Assembly: GCA_903887035.1 (NCBI GenBank) | Contig: CAISOG010000152.1 | Location: forward strand, 1-20,891 | Length of the DNA: 20,891 bases | Source: an uncultured Holosporaceae bacterium | GTDB lineage: Bacteria > Pseudomonadota > Alphaproteobacteria > CAISOG01 | Reading direction: 5' to 3' | Shown: positions 13,776 through 20,891 of the stretch, one piece after another | How the letters are laid out: each line of letters opens with the position of its first letter | How positions within the stretch are numbered: the stretch's first letter is position 1 | Translations under genes and position numbers: made by a program | The notes under the pieces: generated by a model | Databases searched by the model: none | What the model was told of the DNA's origin: nothing | Seen by the model: only the letters and a program-made list of their open reading frames with translations

Positions 13776-15673
13776 CCTACCTGCTGCAGATTGGGCTGGC
13801 CAGGTAGCTTTTTGACATAGCGCAACATGGCCGCCAGCGCCGCGGGTGTCATCCCCTGTATTTGGCTAGCCTCTGCGATATTGCGTGGCCGTATCTCTTG
13901 CAGTTTTTGTCGAAGTTCTTGCGATAACCCACCAATTTCAAAGAAGTTTAACGCGGCGGGCAGGGTTAGTTGCTCATCCCGCTTCAGGCTAAGAATTTCC
14001 TGCGCCTGACGTTTTTGATAAGGCGCATACAGCGCCTCAATCGCCAGTTGCTGCCAATCGGATTCCTCAACAACCAACAGCGATGGCCAAACCGCCAGCA
14101 ATTGGTCGCGGCTAAGATGGCTGTAGGATAGCAGATCATAGGCGCTACGGTTTTGGCCATCGGCATTGACCGCTACACCATGATTGGCCAGCTTCGATGG
14201 GGACGCGGCGGCCTGTTGCAGTAAGATGCGATTGGCGTTTAGCCGTTCCTGTTTGTCCTGATGATAACGCTGCCGCTCTAGCCCGACACAGCCGATGGCC
14301 AGACCCAAATCAGTCAAGCGTTGGTCGGCGTTATCCGCCCGTAGGCTTAGGCGATATTCCGCGCGGGAGGTAAACATGCGGTACGGTTCGTTGGTGCCCA
14401 GGCGGGTTAGATCCTCAATCATCACCCCGATATAGGCCTGAGTGCGATCGAGGGTAAAGTTTTGGCCGCCCCCCGCCGCGGTTAAGGCCGCATTGACCCC
14501 CGCCATCAAACCCTGCGCCGCCGCCTCCTCATACCCAGTTGTGCCATTAATCTGGCCAGCGAGGAACAGTCCTGACAGTGCTTTAAGCTCTAAAGTGGCT
14601 TTCAGGGCGCGGGGATCGATGTAATCATATTCAATCGCATAGCCATAGCGGATAACTTTAACCTGCTCCAGGCCTGGAATGGTGCGCAAAAAAGCGTCCT
14701 GAACATCAATGGGCAGCGAGGTGGAAATGCCGTTGGGGTAAACGGTCGGGTCATCCAACCCTTCGGGTTCCAAAAAGATTTGATGCTGGTCACGGTTGGC
14801 AAAGCGCACCACCTTATCCTCAATCGATGGGCAATAGCGCGGCCCCGTACCGCTGATTTGCCCCGAATACATTGGCGCGCGATGCAGGTTATCCTGAATC
14901 AATTGATGGGTGGCGGTGGTGGTATAGGTCACCCCACAGTCGATTTGCGGGTTGGTAACCTCGTGGGATAGATAAGAGAAGGGCAGGGGCGGATCATCCC
15001 CCGCCTGTTTATCCAACTTATCCCAGGCGATGCTGCGGCCATCCAGCCGTGCCGGCGTCCCCGTTTTTAAGCGTCCCAGCGGCAGCTTTAGGCGATCCAG
15101 CGCCTTGGCCAGTTGGATGGCGGGCGCCTCACCATAGCGGCCAGCCGAAGTCTGGGTTTCGCCCTGATGGATCACGCCCCGTAAAAAAGTGCCGGTGGTG
15201 ATAACCGCCGCCCCGCATTTTACGGTGACTCCGCTGGCCAATTTTATGCCTGTCAGCTGGCTACCATCCGCATTGGTTACCAGATCACAGGCCTCATCCT
15301 GCAAAATGGTTAGATTGGGCTGATCCTGCAGCAGTTTTTGCACCGCCTGGCGGTACAGTTTGCGATCGGCCTGGGCACGGGGGCCTTGCACCGCGGCGCC
15401 CTTGCTGCGATTCAGGGTGCGAAATTGGATGCCGCCCAGGTCAATCGCCCGCGCCATGATGCCATCCAGCGCATCAATCTCCCGCACCAAATGCCCCTTG
15501 CCTAGCCCACCAATGGCGGGGTTGCAGGACATTTCGCCGATTTTGTCGGCTTGCAAAGTGACCAGCAGGGTGGATGCGCCCAGACGCGCCGCGGCCGCGG
15601 CTGCCTCCGTCCCCGCATGGCCACCGCCAATCACCACCACGTCATAGATGTTGTCCTGAGTCACCCTGTCCAT
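13772..15673 (-). CDS. mnmG: tRNA uridine-5-carboxymethylaminomethyl modification enzyme MnmG (GidA)
   Basis: A 633-residue FAD protein that, in complex with MnmE, installs the (carboxymethyl)aminomethyl group at C5 of wobble U34 in several tRNAs. The N-terminal dinucleotide-binding motif is VVIGGGHAGTEAAAAAARLG (16-34 region). Conserved signatures are MSCNPAIGGLGKGHLVREID, FRTLNRSKGAAVQGPRAQAD, GPRYCPSIEDKVVRF, and AGQINGTTGYEEAAAQGLMA. The C-terminal MnmE-binding and tRNA-binding helical part is complete (TPAALAAMLRYVKK). ATG 15673 is taken as the start, though AGGA lies very close to it; GTG 15664 is possible. The stop overlaps rsmG by 4 nt. Its own promoter and a parS site are upstream. 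Confidence 0.97.
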   Translation of the reverse strand: MDRVTQDNIYDVVVIGGGHAGTEAAAAAARLGASTLLVTLQADKIGEMSCNPAIGGLGKGHLVREIDALDGIMARAIDLGGIQFRTLNRSKGAAVQGPRAQADRKLYRQAVQKLLQDQPNLTILQDEACDLVTNADGSQLTGIKLASGVTVKCGAAVITTGTFLRGVIHQGETQTSAGRYGEAPAIQLAKALDRLKLPLGRLKTGTPARLDGRSIAWDKLDKQAGDDPPLPFSYLSHEVTNPQIDCGVTYTTTATHQLIQDNLHRAPMYSGQISGTGPRYCPSIEDKVVRFANRDQHQIFLEPEGLDDPTVYPNGISTSLPIDVQDAFLRTIPGLEQVKVIRYGYAIEYDYIDPRALKATLELKALSGLFLAGQINGTTGYEEAAAQGLMAGVNAALTAAGGGQNFTLDRTQAYIGVMIEDLTRLGTNEPYRMFTSRAEYRLSLRADNADQRLTDLGLAIGCVGLERQRYHQDKQERLNANRILLQQAAASPSKLANHGVAVNADGQNRSAYDLLSYSHLSRDQLLAVWPSLLVVEESDWQQLAIEALYAPYQKRQAQEILSLKRDEQLTLPAALNFFEIGGLSQELRQKLQEIRPRNIAEASQIQGMTPAALAAMLRYVKKLPGQPNLQQVG

Positions 15674-15685
15674 GTCCTGTTAACT

Positions 15686-15701
15686 TGTTTCACGTGAAAC
15701 A
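15686..15701. promoter_or_regulatory. parS: parS site 2 (mnmG leader)
   Basis: A second exact TGTTTCACGTGAAACA palindrome lies 12 bp upstream of the mnmG start, in the mnmE-mnmG gap and about 2.0 kb from parS site 1. It would fall within the mnmG 5' untranslated region if the promoter at 15726-15753 is used. Confidence 0.95.
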
Positions 15702-15725
15702 TTGATTGCCTTGTGTCATGATGGA

Positions 15726-15753
15726 ATTGTAGCCCATAGTGCTTTTTTGGCAA
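15726..15753 (-). promoter_or_regulatory. Sigma-70-type promoter of mnmG
   Basis: Read on the minus strand, -35 TTGCCA (15753-15748) and -10 TACAAT (15731-15726) are separated by 16 bp. Transcription would start near 15720, about 45 nt before the mnmG start codon. The -35 and -10 each differ from consensus by only one or two bases. parS site 2 then lies in the leader. Confidence 0.6.
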
Positions 15754-15765
15754 GAGGATAGACAG

Positions 15766-17208
15766 TTATTTCCCCAAACAGAAGTCCCGAAAAATCACAT
15801 CCAACAGCTGATCAACATCGACTTTTCCCAACAATTCGCCCAAAGCCCGCAAGGCCAGCCGCAACTCCTCAGCCATAATTTCTGCGGTTGGTGCGGTCAA
15901 ACTGTGGTGCAGATGGTCGGCCGAGCGTTCAACCAGACGGCGTTGGCGGGCGCGGCTTAGGCTGTGGCTGGGCAGGTTGTGATAACGCTGCTGCACCTGC
16001 TGTTGCAACAGTGTCAGCAGATCGGTGATGCCCAATCCCGTTTTGGCGGACAGGGTTAGGGTGTATTCAGGTTGGGGGGTTGAGGAATGGAGCTGGGTGG
16101 GCAGCAGATCCGCCTTGTTCAGCACCAACAAATCATGCGGTTGGCGCAAGGCCTGGAGCGCGGCGGGCAAGGGGTTGGAAACGGCATTGGAGAGGGCAGT
16201 GGATAAGGGCGGGGCGGTTGCCGATGAACTGGGCGGAGCGGTGACAAAAATTCTAAGCTGGGCGGTCTGTGCCCAGGCGCGGGTGCGGCGAATCCCCTCC
16301 CCCTCCAACTGGCCAGGGCGCGGCCGTACCCCCGCGGTATCGGCCAGAATGACCAAATAGCCATTAAGATTAAGCCGCACCTCAACCACATCGCGGGTGG
16401 TGCCCGCCTGCGCCGACACGATGGCGGCGGATCGACCAGCCAATTGGTTCAGCAGGCTGGATTTTCCCACATTGGGCGCGCCGACCAGGGCGATTCGAAA
16501 CCCTTCCCGAATTTCTTCGCTTAAAGCGGATTGGGTCAGCAGGTCGGTCATATCCTTGGCCAGCTGGCTGATGGCGGGGCGCACCTGCTCAATCAAATCC
16601 TGCGGCAAATCCTCATCGGGGAAATCCAGGGCGGCCTCAACATAGGCCAGGCTGTGTAGCAATTGTTGCGACCAAGCCGCAATTTGGCTGCTGAGGGTGG
16701 CGGGGGCATGGGGATCCCCCCCGTCAGTATCATGGTTACTTGCCGCCAGCGCCAATTGTCGTTGCTGCTCCGTCTCGGCGGCGGTTAGGTCGGCAATCGC
16801 CTCCGCCGCCAACAAATCCATCTTATCGTTCAAAAAGGCGCGCTTGGTGAACTCACCAGGTTCCGCCTGACGGCATCCTGGCTGTTGCGCCAAACAGGCC
16901 AGGACAGCATCGACGACGGCGCGCCCGCCATGCAATTGCAGCTCCGCCACCGCCTCCCCCGTGTAGCTGTGGGGGGCGGGGAAGTATAGCACCAGGGCGT
17001 GATCCAACAGTTGGCCAGTGTCGGGATGGCACAATCGACGCAAACTGGCCTGGCGCGCGCGGGGCAGGCCGCCCGTTAAGCATTGCAGCACGCCAGGCAC
17101 GGCATCGCCCGATAGCCGTATCACCGCGATGGCGGCGGGTTGCGGGGCGGTGGCCAGGGCAAAGATGGTGTCGGTTAGAAGGGGGGGCGGCATGGATGAC
17201 GGGTTCAT
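15766..17208 (-). CDS. mnmE: tRNA modification GTPase MnmE (TrmE)
   Basis: A 480-residue GTPase that works with MnmG on wobble-uridine modification; K+-activated G-domain dimerisation drives the reaction. The N-terminal formyl-THF-binding domain includes DTIFALATAPQPAAIAVIRL and YTGEAVAELQLHGG, then GEFTKRAFLNDKMDL. G motifs are GAPNVGKSS (G1, about 240-248), GTTRDVVEV (G2), DTAGVR (G3), NKAD (G4) and SAKTG (G5). The protein ends in CLGK, the family's catalytic C-terminal Cys motif. It is somewhat longer than usual because of a Ser/Ala/Pro-rich insert in the G domain between G3 and G4. The start ATG 17208 is chosen because ATGA overlaps the stop of the upstream ferredoxin gene by 4 nt; a longer open frame to 17328 lies within that gene. 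Confidence 0.96.
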   Translation of the reverse strand: MNPSSMPPPLLTDTIFALATAPQPAAIAVIRLSGDAVPGVLQCLTGGLPRARQASLRRLCHPDTGQLLDHALVLYFPAPHSYTGEAVAELQLHGGRAVVDAVLACLAQQPGCRQAEPGEFTKRAFLNDKMDLLAAEAIADLTAAETEQQRQLALAASNHDTDGGDPHAPATLSSQIAAWSQQLLHSLAYVEAALDFPDEDLPQDLIEQVRPAISQLAKDMTDLLTQSALSEEIREGFRIALVGAPNVGKSSLLNQLAGRSAAIVSAQAGTTRDVVEVRLNLNGYLVILADTAGVRPRPGQLEGEGIRRTRAWAQTAQLRIFVTAPPSSSATAPPLSTALSNAVSNPLPAALQALRQPHDLLVLNKADLLPTQLHSSTPQPEYTLTLSAKTGLGITDLLTLLQQQVQQRYHNLPSHSLSRARQRRLVERSADHLHHSLTAPTAEIMAEELRLALRALGELLGKVDVDQLLDVIFRDFCLGK

Positions 17209-17552
17209 GCTTCTGGCGAAGGCGGTGTTGAGCGGTCGGGCAGACGCAACGCCGTCACCACCCGCCCTGCCAGCAAATGCTCCGTCACGATGGTATCGAT
17301 GTCGGCCTGGCTTTGCACGCGGTACCACACGCCATCGGGATAGATGACCACGGTCGGCCCATGCTCACAGCGATCCAAACAGCCCGCCTTATTGACGCGA
17401 ATGGTTTGGGATAGCCCCAGCTGTTGCAGCTGTTGTTTGAAATAGGCGTGCAATTCTACCGCCCCCTTGCTGGCGCAACAGCCCCGCGCGCTACCCTCTG
17501 GCCGTTGGTTGGTGCAGCAAAAGACGTGGTGTTGGAAATACAAATCGCTCAT
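17205..17552 (-). CDS. Thioredoxin-like [2Fe-2S] ferredoxin
   Basis: A 115-residue protein of the thioredoxin-fold [2Fe-2S] ferredoxin family. The family pattern is clear: HHVFCCTNQRPEGSARGCCA near the N-terminus, then VNKAGCLDRCEHGPTVVIYP and DGVWYRVQSQADIDTIVTEH ahead of a LLAGRVV segment. The Cys in FCCTN, one of GCC, and the CLDRC pair are the expected cluster ligands. The extra adjacent Cys residues (CC twice) are notable. It is cytoplasmic and its redox partner is unknown. It is the first gene of the cluster, with its stop overlapping the mnmE start by 4 nt (ATGA). It is transcribed divergently from the next gene, 60 bp away. Confidence 0.9.
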   Translation of the reverse strand: MSDLYFQHHVFCCTNQRPEGSARGCCASKGAVELHAYFKQQLQQLGLSQTIRVNKAGCLDRCEHGPTVVIYPDGVWYRVQSQADIDTIVTEHLLAGRVVTALRLPDRSTPPSPEA

Positions 17553-17612
17553 GCCCCAGTCTTAGCACAGGGGCGGTCTTGTCGGCTATACGCAACAAAG
17601 CTACAGTCGGGT

Positions 17613-18281
17613 ATGAGTTTTAATCTTGACCGTTCGATTCCCGCAAGCCAGTTGCCAGCCGCGGCCGACCTGATAGCGGGGGTGCAGGAACTGTTGGCCG
17701 AGTTGGCGGTGTGCATCAATCGCCTACAGGCCTGGCCGCCGTTCGAATCGTTCTGCAACGATCAGATTTGGCGGGGCAAACACAGCTTTCCCACCCTGGC
17801 TTGTCGCCTAAACACCGCCGATGCGGCAGGGGTCTATGGCATTCAAACTGCGCTGTTGGACTGGCAGACGGGGGAAGGGGATGCCGCTGCAGAGAATGCT
17901 GAGGGGGCAGAGGGGCGGCGATGGATCGTCGCGCTGAACCCCGCAACGGGTTGGCTTAGCAGCGATTTAACCTATCACCAGCTGTTGCCCTATTTGGCGG
18001 AAGCCGAGGGGGGCGGGGCGTTGGCGCGGATGGATCCCAAGGCTGGGTCAGGGCGCCACAGTCTGATGCAAACGCCGACCGACCTGTGCCAGGGGTGGTA
18101 TCATGACAAGGTCACCATGCTGATGACCATTGGCAGCTATTTGGAGGCGCAACAGGTGGTTTTGCCCGTTCTGTTGGGGCTGGATACACGTTTTGGCGGC
18201 AATTGGACGCGGTTTTTCGGATCCAAATTGCTGCATCAGGTTGCACAACAACGGGGGCGCCATGAACAAGTTCGTCGATAA
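17613..18281 (+). CDS. Hypothetical protein, unrecognised family
   Basis: A 222-residue soluble protein I cannot assign. It has an N-terminal helical stretch (AAADLIAGVQELLAELAVCINRLQ), then FESFCNDQIWRGKHSFPTLA, a mixed segment ending in GRRWIVALNPATGWLSSDLT and YHQLLPYLAEAEGGG, and a C-terminal region with DLCQGWYHDKVTMLMTIGSY and GLDTRFGGNWTRFFGSKLLH. There is no signal peptide or membrane helix. ATG 17613 is chosen because the open frame upstream only runs back through the ferredoxin gene on the other strand; no strong ribosome site precedes it. The 3' end overlaps the next gene by 20 nt, suggesting one transcript and coupled translation with the TPR protein. Coding bias and length favour a real gene. 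Confidence 0.7.
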   Translation: MSFNLDRSIPASQLPAAADLIAGVQELLAELAVCINRLQAWPPFESFCNDQIWRGKHSFPTLACRLNTADAAGVYGIQTALLDWQTGEGDAAAENAEGAEGRRWIVALNPATGWLSSDLTYHQLLPYLAEAEGGGALARMDPKAGSGRHSLMQTPTDLCQGWYHDKVTMLMTIGSYLEAQQVVLPVLLGLDTRFGGNWTRFFGSKLLHQVAQQRGRHEQVRR

Positions 18282-19353
18282 CCACCGTGGCCATCACCGC
18301 ATCAGGGCTGCGACCCTGCTGCTGGCTGCAACCATTGGGGCAGCAGGGATAGGCGGCCTGGTCGCCCCGCGCTCGATGATGGCCGCTGAGGCGATGGCCA
18401 AGCCCGCATCCAGCGGCATTGACACCCGTAAGGAGTATCAGGCCTGCATGGCGTTGGTGGAGGTGGATCCTGCCCGCGCCCTGGCCAGCGCGCAGTATTG
18501 GATTGACCAGGGGGGCAGCTTTGCCGCCCATCACTGCTTTGCCGCCGCCCTGCAACGCCAGGGCAATCACCGCGCCGCCGCTATCGAGCTGGCCAAATTG
18601 GCCGCCGAAATCGACCAAAAGCTGGGCAGTGTGGCGCCGGAGGATCGCCCCGCCCTGAAAAATCGTGGATCCAATCTGTGGATGCAGGCGGGACAGGCCT
18701 GGTGGCTGGCTGAGGACAACGGCAAGGCCTTGGCGGCCTTTGATAACGCCCTGGCCAATCTGGCCTATTTGGATAAGTTGGCCAGGGGGGCTGGCGGCAA
18801 AACGGCGGATGGAGCGGGGGACGCGGATCAGGGGGCAGATTCGGTGGCCGCTCTGAGTGATCAGCAAAAGAATCTGGTCGATGCGCAATTGGGGCGTGCC
18901 CTAGCCCTGGGCGGATTGGGGCGGTGGCAGAATGCTAAGCAGCAGTTGGATGCGGTGGTGGCCGCCCACCCCGCGCTGGCCGAAGCCTGGCTACGGCGGG
19001 CACAGGTGCAACGGCGCCTTGGCCAGCTGCCTGGGGCAGAGGCGGATATTGCCAAAGCGTTGCAATTGCAACCGGATGAGCCCGAAATGCTGTTGGAACG
19101 GGGGGCGATTGCGGCGGCATTGGGCAACAGCCGGGCGGCGGCAGCCGATTGGCTGGCGGTTAAGGCACGGTTGGCGGCCGATGATCCGCTGGCGCAACAG
19201 GCCAAAACCTATCTGGATGCGTTGGGGCAGGCCAAAATCGGGCAAGACAAGACATCGCCGCCTGTGCCCGCAACCGCTACAGGAGCTGTTGCGACGCCCG
19301 TGCCGACGCCCAGCAAAGAATCAGTGGCTAAAGAATCCCCTATGGTGCCTTAG
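18262..19353 (+). CDS. Exported TPR-repeat protein
   Basis: A 363-residue protein with a probable signal peptide (residues about 15-43, ATLLLAATIGAAGIGGLVAP, cleavage near MAAEA). The body is all-helical with tetratricopeptide-like units. ACMALVEVDPARALASAQYW and FAAALQRQGNHRAAAIELAK form early repeats. WLRRAQVQRRLGQLPGAEAD, IAKALQLQPDEPEMLLERGA and IAAALGNSRAAAADWLAV are canonical TPRs (about 235-310). The C-terminal 40 residues are a Pro/Thr/Ala/Ser linker-like tail. TPR proteins are protein-binding scaffolds; the partner is unknown. ATG 18262 has GGGGG just upstream and overlaps the previous gene by 20 nt. The 3' end overlaps the convergent DUF3833 gene by 14 nt. Confidence 0.8.
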   Translation: MNKFVDNHRGHHRIRAATLLLAATIGAAGIGGLVAPRSMMAAEAMAKPASSGIDTRKEYQACMALVEVDPARALASAQYWIDQGGSFAAHHCFAAALQRQGNHRAAAIELAKLAAEIDQKLGSVAPEDRPALKNRGSNLWMQAGQAWWLAEDNGKALAAFDNALANLAYLDKLARGAGGKTADGAGDADQGADSVAALSDQQKNLVDAQLGRALALGGLGRWQNAKQQLDAVVAAHPALAEAWLRRAQVQRRLGQLPGAEADIAKALQLQPDEPEMLLERGAIAAALGNSRAAAADWLAVKARLAADDPLAQQAKTYLDALGQAKIGQDKTSPPVPATATGAVATPVPTPSKESVAKESPMVP

Positions 19354-19921
19354 GCGAGTCGGGTTTTTCAAAGGCCAGGGTTACGGAGCCGACCTCAAAG
19401 CCAAATTTGCTGAAACGGGCACGGTTTAACAGCACCCGATCGTTCATTTGATACATCCAATCGTCAAAATGGACGGTGACGGGGCGTTCCCCAACCTGGA
19501 TGGTCAGGTCGTATTGCCAGTTCAGCACATTGCCAAAACGCTTGCCAACCGCCTTGCCAATTACGCCCTCCGCCACCCCTGTATAGGACAAATCGTCCAG
19601 CTTGGTAATCCGCCACAACCGCCGCTCCGTGGTGCCATCGCTGTAGGCAAAATGTTCGTCCAGGATGAATTGTTCGCCCTCATAATAGCCATTCATGTCA
19701 ACGGTAAAGCTTTTGCGCAACTTGCCCCAACGATCCTCAACAATGCCATAGGCCTTGGTCGGCCCCAGAAAATATTCCTCAATTTTTAGGTCGGGGGCAT
19801 TTTTCCAAGCCACCTCATTCGGTTTGGGGGTGGAACAGGCGGCAAGCAGAAGGTTGATCATGAGCAAAAAGAATCCAAAGTTAAGGGTGGAACGGTTGAT
19901 TTTGTGCGAGAGACGGGTCAT
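19340..19921 (-). CDS. DUF3833 family lipoprotein
   Basis: A 193-residue lipoprotein of the DUF3833 family. The signal peptide has lipobox LLAAC with Cys29. The family body is well conserved: LKIEEYFLGPTKAYGIVEDR, the segment around KSFTVDMNGYYEGEQFILDE, HFAYSDGTTERRLWRI, YTGVAEGVIGKAVGKRFGN, VHFDDWMYQMNDRVLLNRAR and FSKFGFEVGSVTLAF. The function is not established. Family members commonly sit in loci with cyclopropane-fatty-acid-synthase-like methyltransferases, FAD oxidoreductases and DUF1365, which points to membrane-lipid modification. Here it follows the Cfa-like gene by 42 nt on the same strand, fitting that context. GAG lies 6 nt before the ATG. Confidence 0.9.
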   Translation of the reverse strand: MTRLSHKINRSTLNFGFFLLMINLLLAACSTPKPNEVAWKNAPDLKIEEYFLGPTKAYGIVEDRWGKLRKSFTVDMNGYYEGEQFILDEHFAYSDGTTERRLWRITKLDDLSYTGVAEGVIGKAVGKRFGNVLNWQYDLTIQVGERPVTVHFDDWMYQMNDRVLLNRARFSKFGFEVGSVTLAFEKPDSPKAP

Positions 19922-19963
19922 AGGGTACTCATAAAAAGGGCGGAGGCGGGCAAGACGGTGTGG

Positions 19964-20891
19964 CTATGTTTGTTGATACACCAAATGATGCACATCCAGC
20001 TGGCCAGTTTGGAAACCAGCCTCACAATAGCAGAAATAAATCTCCCACAGTTTTAAAAATCGCTCGTCATAGCCGGCGGCGCTGATGGCGGTGCGATTGG
20101 CCAAGAAATCCTGGCGCCAATGTTGCAGGGTGCGGGCATAATCCTGGCCAAAAGAATGGCTGGCCACGGGTTGCATCCCCACGGCAGCGGTCAGATTGTC
20201 CAGAATGGTCAGGCTGGGCAGCATGCCGCCAGGAAAAATGTGCTTCTGGATGAAATCGACCCGATTGCGATAGCGGGGGAAATCGGCGTGATCGATGGTA
20301 ATCACTTGCAACCCCGCCCGCCCACTGGGTTTAAGCAATTGATGAAGCTTAGAAAAATAGACTGGCCAAAAAGCCTCTCCCACCGCCTCAAACATTTCGA
20401 TTGAGGCGATGGCGTCATATTGGCCAACAACATCGCGGTAATCACACAGCCGCACGATGATGCGATCCTGCAACCCTGCCTCCGCGACCCGCTGCACCAC
20501 CGCCTGATACTGCGCCTGGCTGATGGTCAGGGCGGTGACGGTAACGCCAAATTCCTGCGCCGCCAGCTCAGCAAAGCCGCCCCAGCCGCAACCAACCTCC
20601 AACACCTGTTGACCTGGTTGCAGCTGCAACGCGCGCGCCAGAGCACGGTATTTTGCCCGTTGCGCCTCAGCCAGCGATTGATCCGGCGACTCAAACAGGG
20701 CGGCGGAGTAGGTCATGGTGTCGTCCAGCCACAACCGATAGAAATCATTGCCCAAATCATAATGGGCGGCAATGTTGCGCCGACTACCGCTGCGGCTGTT
20801 GCGGCGCAGCCCGTGATGCAGGCGGTTAATCTGGCGCACCCACCATTTGCCCTGCAACGCCTGTGACCAAGCCTGGCGGTTTTCAGAGGCC
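19964..20891 (-). CDS. Cfa-like SAM-dependent fatty-acyl methyltransferase (5' end beyond window)
   Basis: The C-terminal 309 residues of a cyclopropane-fatty-acyl-phospholipid-synthase-family enzyme; the reading frame stays open to the right edge, so the N-terminal part is missing from the window. Family signatures: RRNIAAHYDLGNDFYRLWLD, the SAM site VLEVGCGWGGFAELAA, LTISQAQ, IASIEMFEAVGE, the substrate loop KHIFPGGMLPS, and the end FKLWEIYFCYCEAGFQTGQL. Such enzymes transfer a methylene or methyl from SAM to a double bond in membrane phospholipid acyl chains. In E. coli Cfa, bicarbonate is held by Cys139, Glu239, His266, Ile268 and Tyr317. Here MTYSAALF has Ala where that Cys sits and QVITID has Ile near the His position, so it may belong to the Cfa-like branch (UfaM/BfaB-type) rather than true Cfa. 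The alignment is by eye. Confidence 0.88.
   Translation of the reverse strand, partial: ASENRQAWSQALQGKWWVRQINRLHHGLRRNSRSGSRRNIAAHYDLGNDFYRLWLDDTMTYSAALFESPDQSLAEAQRAKYRALARALQLQPGQQVLEVGCGWGGFAELAAQEFGVTVTALTISQAQYQAVVQRVAEAGLQDRIIVRLCDYRDVVGQYDAIASIEMFEAVGEAFWPVYFSKLHQLLKPSGRAGLQVITIDHADFPRYRNRVDFIQKHIFPGGMLPSLTILDNLTAAVGMQPVASHSFGQDYARTLQHWRQDFLANRTAISAAGYDERFLKLWEIYFCYCEAGFQTGQLDVHHLVYQQT

Noticed and set aside
17209..17328. Longer N-terminus for MnmE
   Set aside because: It would lie inside the ferredoxin gene. ATG 17208 gives an ATGA overlap and normal family length.
2380..19160. Frequent GTTAAG hexamer across the window
   Set aside because: Most occurrences are in-frame Val-Lys codon pairs; this is probably codon-pair bias, and no positional pattern was seen by eye.

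Overview
The window looks like an origin-proximal piece of an alphaproteobacterial chromosome of moderately high GC, most likely Rhodospirillales-like. The reasons are the conserved block leuS-lptE-holA facing parB-parA-rsmG-mnmG-mnmE, two perfect parS centromere sites (TGTTTCACGTGAAACA), a DUF3576 lipoprotein just before leuS, an alphaproteobacterial-type porin, and a small protein with a PodJ-like N-terminus. The species cannot be fixed from the sequence alone.

Layout. 1-3.1 kb holds small accessory genes: a PodJ-like N-terminal protein (-), tRNA-Gln(TTG), a periplasmic heavy-metal-associated-domain protein (+), a winged-helix DNA-binding protein without a receiver domain (-), and a proline/alanine-rich protein with one conserved core (+). 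3.1-6.1 kb holds a YggS-type PLP homeostasis protein (-) and a strongly translated outer-membrane porin (+) with a clear rho-independent terminator. Hairpin-rich intergenic DNA (427 bp and 682 bp) lies on either side of the porin. 6.1-11.2 kb is a tight plus-strand operon: DUF3576 lipoprotein, leuS, lptE, holA. 11.17-11.32 kb is an AT-rich, 149-bp palindromic MITE-like element that fills nearly all of the gap between the convergent holA and parB genes. 11.3-17.6 kb is the minus-strand cluster, in transcription order [2Fe-2S] ferredoxin, mnmE, mnmG, rsmG, parA, parB, with 4-nt or longer overlaps at several junctions. 17.6-19.4 kb is a plus-strand pair: an unrecognised protein and an exported TPR protein. 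19.3-20.9 kb is a minus-strand pair: a Cfa-like methyltransferase cut by the right edge, then a DUF3833 lipoprotein.

How the genes work together. ParA, ParB and the two parS sites form the chromosome segregation system; one parS lies inside rsmG and the other in the leader of mnmG. MnmE and MnmG jointly modify the wobble uridine of tRNAs, and RsmG methylates 16S rRNA. LeuRS charges tRNA-Leu, LptE assembles LPS at the outer membrane, and HolA loads the replication clamp. Cfa-like plus DUF3833 is a recurring pair in membrane-lipid modification loci.

Most of the window is conserved housekeeping DNA, and I do not see a convincing undescribed multi-gene system. The most unusual items are the MITE-like palindrome, the parS/promoter arrangement at mnmG, the long rsmG-parA overlap, and the hairpin-repeat arrays around the porin.
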